A DNA stretch of 64,000 bases from Bryopsis sp. KO-2023. Lineage: Eukaryota; Chlorophyta; Ulvophyceae; Bryopsidales; Bryopsidaceae. The notes beneath the pieces were generated by a model, which was not told the DNA's origin, ran no database searches, and saw only the letters and a list, made by a program, of their open reading frames with translations. The DNA lies in assembly GCA_030272585.1 (NCBI GenBank), contig BSYQ01000009.1:5084001-5148000 (forward strand), read 5' to 3'. Both the position numbers and the translations under genes were made by a program. Positions 59,478 through 64,000 of the stretch are shown in pieces; position 1 is the stretch's first letter; each line of letters opens with the position of its first letter.

Positions 59478-62235
59478 GTTAACTGCGCAGTCTGCAAGTC
59501 CCCTGGGGGACCGTCCCCCTCGTCGCCTAGCGGGCCACCTGCAGCACTGCTCACCTTCTCCTCAAGGCCTCCAGAATTTCCTGCACCAGTGTCCCTGCCT
59601 GGACCACCACCTGCAGAAATTCCATCCACCAGACTTACTTCTCCGTGTTGCGGCTGCACCGGCACTCCAACTACGGAATGGACTCCGCGCCCATAGGCTA
59701 CCCTCCCCTGAGGTAACACCCTGTGTGAGTGGCTACGCCGGCCTTCTCACACTCCACTTCTGTCCTCCTTCGCCTCTTTTCTCACTCCTGCAAGTCCTCC
59801 CTGGACTTCCATCCCCGCGAAAACTTGGGGCTGAGCAACTTTCTTGAGGGATGCTGATCTTAGCTTCCCCGCTCAGTTGTCCTACATGAGTGTATGCTTC
59901 CCATGGCACTACCCCTTCAGATGTAGCTACACATGGCTTCCATCTGCAAGAAATACCTGCAAGTCTTGCTCTCCTTTTCTCACTTCACAACCCATAAGCA
60001 CCACCTGGTGCTATCACCTTAAACTCTTTCCTTTGTTTTCTCTTTTCAACTTGTACTCTTCTCGTAAAAAGCACCTAACTATAATGTGGTTGCACAAGGA
60101 TATAAAATCTGCCACATTTCACTTTCCTTCTTTTTCCTCCTGTTTTTACGTTAACAAATCAGCAAATTACTAAGTGCACCTCTTTCCTTTGTCACAACAA
60201 ACCACTAAGTATATTATGGCAGTCCAAACACAAAAATCTGCCACAGTTTCTTTGTGTAAAGAATGCCTGAAAACTTCAGGTGACTCCAGCATATCACTAA
60301 TATACTTTCTGCTTCCAACAGGATAGAAACTCTACCAAAACAACTGTCAGAAATATACTCCCTTTGAAAATCAGCAACCACTCTTTATCCAAATGAAAAA
60401 GGAAGAACAGAACTATACCAAACAAGCAAAGAAAACTTCTCTTTTGTTCAGCCATCGGCCCTATAGACTTCTGCACTTTTTCTCTGCCTCAAGAGTACTA
60501 CTGCTGATTCAATAACTGTCCTGAAATTTTTCTGGAAACCTGAATAAACTTCCAGAATGAGATATATCCTGAAAACCTATTTTCCAACACCTCAAAGACA
60601 AATAACCAAGGGTGTAACCAGAAATTTCTTTTCTCTAAGACCAAGCTTCTTCAACCAACTCTGCTACCACCAAAGTCTTGTTGAAATAAAAACCTAAGTA
60701 CTGAGAAAATGCTGCCATCAACCAATGAAAATACCCTCTTAATCAATGGGTAGGATGTGGCTGCTTTATCACTTCATCCTCCCCATCTGATTTCTTTTCT
60801 CTTTGAAAGACAATCAGTATTTTCAAACAGCTTAATTTCCAGAATTCCCTAGACTACCTTTGAAAATTCAGTCTCTAACAATACTACCACAATTGAGTAT
60901 TGTTCCCTTCCAGAAAATTCTCTAATCACTAGCAACTGTTTTCTGCTCAATAAGGGGCATCCTTTAACAAAATAACCTGCCCTCATATCAATGTATCCGA
61001 CTGAAAACTTTCTGCTAGCGGAAAATAGAAGATGTCCTATTTCAGAACACCCATAATAGAAGAAAAGACCAGCTACTGCTGTACCAAACATTTCTTCAAT
61101 TCACCACTATCACTCAGCCTACTAAAGAAGAGTTCCATGGGCCTATTGGTCCCTTCAAAAATCTACATCTTTTCTGACCTGCCGAGCAAGGCTGCCACAG
61201 TAAAATACCTTGCCAACACACCTAATATCTGCCCTGCCAACAACAGAAAATGATCTGCCACTGATCTATAAAAAGACTGATATTCTGTCACTTGTCCCAC
61301 CAAACAACAGAAAATAATCTGCCACTAGTCTATTATAGAACGAAAACTTCATGTCATTGACATTCTTCTGAGAATAACCTGCCACTGGTCTATTCAGAAA
61401 TCAGAGCAAAATACCATAGGGTTCATCAAGAAAAAGACTAGACAACCCTTCAACAGAAACACAAACACTATACCTCCACCGATCAATAGAAGAACTGAAA
61501 GATGCCTTAGCTTTCTGCAAGCAACTCTAAACAAGTTCTGATCTGCAGTTCTTCTTATTTCAAGTTCAGAAACGACTCTGAAAAATTCCCTCAAGCTATT
61601 GTGCATTCACTGAAACACCTGAAAATGTTCCCACAATCAACACAAATGTAGCAAGTGTTCCTGATGTACAAACATCCAAAATATGTATGCACAATCACAT
61701 CAAAGCTGATGTGACACATGTTCTGACCTGCCACTAAAGCCAAGAATTTTTCCACTGCAACCTTCAACACTCTGAAATGATAAGTCACCACTACTGCCCA
61801 AATCCACTGAGCCAAGGATAAATCTCCACTAACAAATGCACAAATCCAAGCAAACAAGGAGGAACTCCTGATCAGAAAAATCCTAACTTCTGATCGATAA
61901 AGCTGTCAAATATCAACACCAGACTTTTGAAAGAATATATCAAAACTCCCCTGAAAAAGCTGCCTGGTCTCAAAGACTCTTTCCAGAATTTTCCCACTAA
62001 CTTGTGATCAATTCAAAGCCTTTCAGAACATCTCCCTCACTTCAGCCTGAAAATTTGACTGCATCTCTTTAAATCCTTTCTAATGTGATCATACATCTAT
62101 TCCAGAATGTATGCTGCAATCAGAAGATCATAGATCACCTGATCCTGCAATCAATCTGCAGCTCACTACTTCTAAAGTCACTTCAATCAACCAACGAAAT
62201 GATCAGATCACTCAAATGTAACCCTGCAAGTACGT

Positions 62236-63350
62236 AACACTCTTGCATCTCACGTCTGCGCTCAACTTACGCTCAATCTGCGCTCAACCTGAGTCAGTTA
62301 AGCGATGCCTGCATCAGTCGCACTCACTGCGCACACTGCAACTCTTCCTGATCGCAGCAACTTAATTTGTGCTGCGCAATTCTCACTCTCGCACACATCC
62401 TGCCACGTTCTGTGCAAGTCCATCAGATCCTGCACCTTGTGCCGACCTTGCACAGAGCTGCGCGTTCCTGCGTCAGCTGCGCGATCCCTGCATCAGCTGC
62501 TCGATCAATCGACACGCAGTCCCAACATCGTCTGCGAACTTCCATCAAGAGCTGCACAGTTCCATAAACACTGCGCAGTCCCTGCATCCTGCATAGGCTG
62601 CCCAGCCTGCATCTGCGCGAAATGTCCCATCGACATTGCAATCCGCTGCACGCAGCGTAACTCTGTCGTCTGCAGTGCAATTTCGCATGTGCAGCGCTTT
62701 CCTGTGGCTGCTGCGCGTCACATCATCCACTTACGCAGTGCCAACATTCGCTGCGCACTTCCAGCAAAACCTGCGCACGTTCTGTCTACGACGCAATCCT
62801 GCACGCGGTACATTTCCATATTCGCTGCGCAACCTTGTATCAGCAGCGTAATTCCACATCTGCGGTACAGCTCTGCATCTGCGGCGCAATCCTGGATCTG
62901 CTGCGCATTCCTGGATCTGCTGCGCAGTTCTACACCTGCGACGCAATCCTCCAAATGCTGCGCCACCCAACGTCTCCTGCGACGCTGCATAGTCGTGCTG
63001 CGCTTGACAATGCTGCGCGCCTGTGTGTAAGCTGCGCTTCTACATACTCCAATGTATTGCCCTGCGCTCTACACATCACTTCTGCGAAATCTGTCTGCCG
63101 CACTGTTCTTACACACACTGCGCCCATTCTACTCCTGTCGCTGATTCAGCGACTTTCCTCCACACAGCACACTCAAACACTCCAATGGATAACTGCAAAT
63201 CTGCAAAGCAATGGCGTCTGTCTGCCTTGCAAACCTCTGATTCGCACTGTGCTGTCTGCCTGCTAGTGTCCTGCGCCTCTGCGCCTTCTCACTGCGCGAC
63301 TGCCGCGCATACTGCTGCCTCTGCAGCCTGCCAGACTCGTTTGTGATCTT
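62236..63350. repeat. CTGCGCA-rich degenerate repeat block
   Basis: Over 1 kb of irregularly spaced TGCGCA, CTGCGC and TGCATC words just inside the PBS end. Open frames here reflect composition only. Confidence 0.6.
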
Positions 63351-63361
63351 GTCACAAGCCT

Positions 63362-63373
63362 GCTCCGAAACCA
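63362..63373 (-). promoter_or_regulatory. Primer-binding site of the LARD-like element
   Basis: Minus strand TGGTTTCGGAGC, one base after the LTR end. The same 12-mer as in the coding families. Confidence 0.85.
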
Positions 63374-63374
63374 A

Positions 63375-64000
63375 TGTAACGAATCTGCCCTGCAGATCGC
63401 TTTTTCTGCTTCAATACACTGAAGACTGCGACCCTGCCGGTCTGCCAGTCTGAACCTGCCGTTCTATTGAACGACCATGGGAGAAGCACTTGAACCTAGC
63501 AAGGTTCAAGGAGAGATCAGGTTCCAAACTAAGGTTAGGTTAAGTTACAAGAATGTCCAAGCCCCCACAACTTATACCGTTTCTGCCAACCCTGATCCAA
63601 ACTGATCCTAAGCCATAACATCAGTCTGCATCAGTATTGCAGACCATCAAACTGCCAAGTCCCTTTCAGTCCCTTCCATGACATGCAGCCTCAGACACCT
63701 TGCAGGGTACTGCGGTTCTGAGTCTGCCACCTAAGACCTTCTAGAACTTCCTGCCTGCCAGCTCTGCAGCCCACGTTCTGCAGCGCTGTCAGCACCTGTC
63801 TGTCGTCAGCCAACCTGTCCGCCCGACTACTCTGCCACTTCGTCAGTCTACCAATCTGCTGACTACCAGTCTATCAGTCTGCAGGTCTAAAGGACCTGAA
63901 CCATTCTTGCTTCTTCAGAATCATAGCAGTCAACCTGCAGCCTAATCTGTCAGCCCAATCACTGCCAGTCTGCAAGCCTGCAGGTCTGCCTGAATCGCCT
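63375..64000 (-). repeat. 5' LTR of the LARD-like element, cut by the window end
   Basis: 626 bp seen, matching 54789-55414 base for base as far as I compared. Confidence 0.9.

Larger units (their letters stand above)
55446..63361 (-). other. Non-coding body of the LARD-like element
   Basis: A/T-rich with many CTGCAA, CTGCCA and CTGAAA words; frames are short and broken. Around 59010-59720 the minus strand has two moderately long Gly/Ala/Ser-rich frames interrupted by a 50-bp tandem repeat, possibly a decayed gag-like ORF. A near-repeat of about 30 bp (GCACGCCG...CTGCCTGGCATGTA) occurs twice at 58850-58920. Confidence 0.6.
54789..64000 (-). mobile_element. Large LTR retrotransposon derivative (LARD-like), non-coding body, runs off the window
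   Basis: LTRs at 54789-55436 (648 bp) and from 63375 (626 bp seen) look identical. A PBS (63362-63373) and polypurine tract (55437-55445) fix the minus orientation. The 7938-bp body has no protease, RT, RNase H or integrase on either strand, so the element must depend on proteins made elsewhere. It is inserted in the RNase H of retroelement 3; the base before it (…CATAC) gives the likely target, but the second copy is outside. Confidence 0.88.

Noticed and set aside
62305..63030. 241-codon plus-strand frame
   Set aside because: It reflects the CTGCGCA-rich repeat, has no domain and lies antisense to the element.

Overview
This looks like nuclear DNA of a eukaryote from the green lineage. Genes are split by short GT-AG introns, there is a nuclear-encoded plastid-type site-2 protease with a basic N-terminal extension, a plant-like APC2, plant-type hAT and Ty3/gypsy chromoviral transposons, and a tRNA-Cys most like plastid tRNA-Cys. 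A repeat-rich streptophyte alga such as Chara is my best guess. This is inference; no search was run.

Three host genes remain, all on the minus strand: APC2, the cullin subunit of the anaphase-promoting complex (16927-20343, seven coding exons, 795 aa); a three-exon pseudokinase-like gene (45795-48068, 584 aa); and a chloroplast RseP/ARASP-type metalloprotease (49010-52397, six exons, 501 aa). Their spliced reading frames close exactly.

About 70% of the window is mobile DNA in three nests. Nest 1 (2018-14729) is a hAT element with a nine-exon transposase. A 7.49-kb Ty3/gypsy chromovirus (6264-13752, TSD CTGTC) sits in its last exon, inside the hATC dimerisation domain. Nest 2 (22928-43687) is a non-chromoviral Ty3-like retrotransposon with 194-bp LTRs. 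It has been hit twice in pol: by a 464-bp hAT-type MITE (TSD GCTGCCAT), and by a tandem dimer of a second chromovirus laid out LTR-body-LTR-body-LTR (26804-41482, TSD CAAAT). Nest 3 (53489 to the end) is an RNase H-integrase fragment of another retroelement, interrupted by a retrotransposon with 648-bp LTRs and a body without recognisable coding (54789 to beyond 64000).

Points that stand out: two families carry in-frame canonical -1 frameshift heptamers at the gag/pol overlap; all four LTR families whose PBS can be seen share the same 12-nt site, which is not the usual plant initiator-Met site; in the 194-bp-LTR family the gag start codon straddles the LTR/PBS junction; and the hAT transposase carries the element's own terminal repeat motifs in three of its introns. 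Remaining intergenic DNA is A/T- and homopolymer-rich with no gene I can support.
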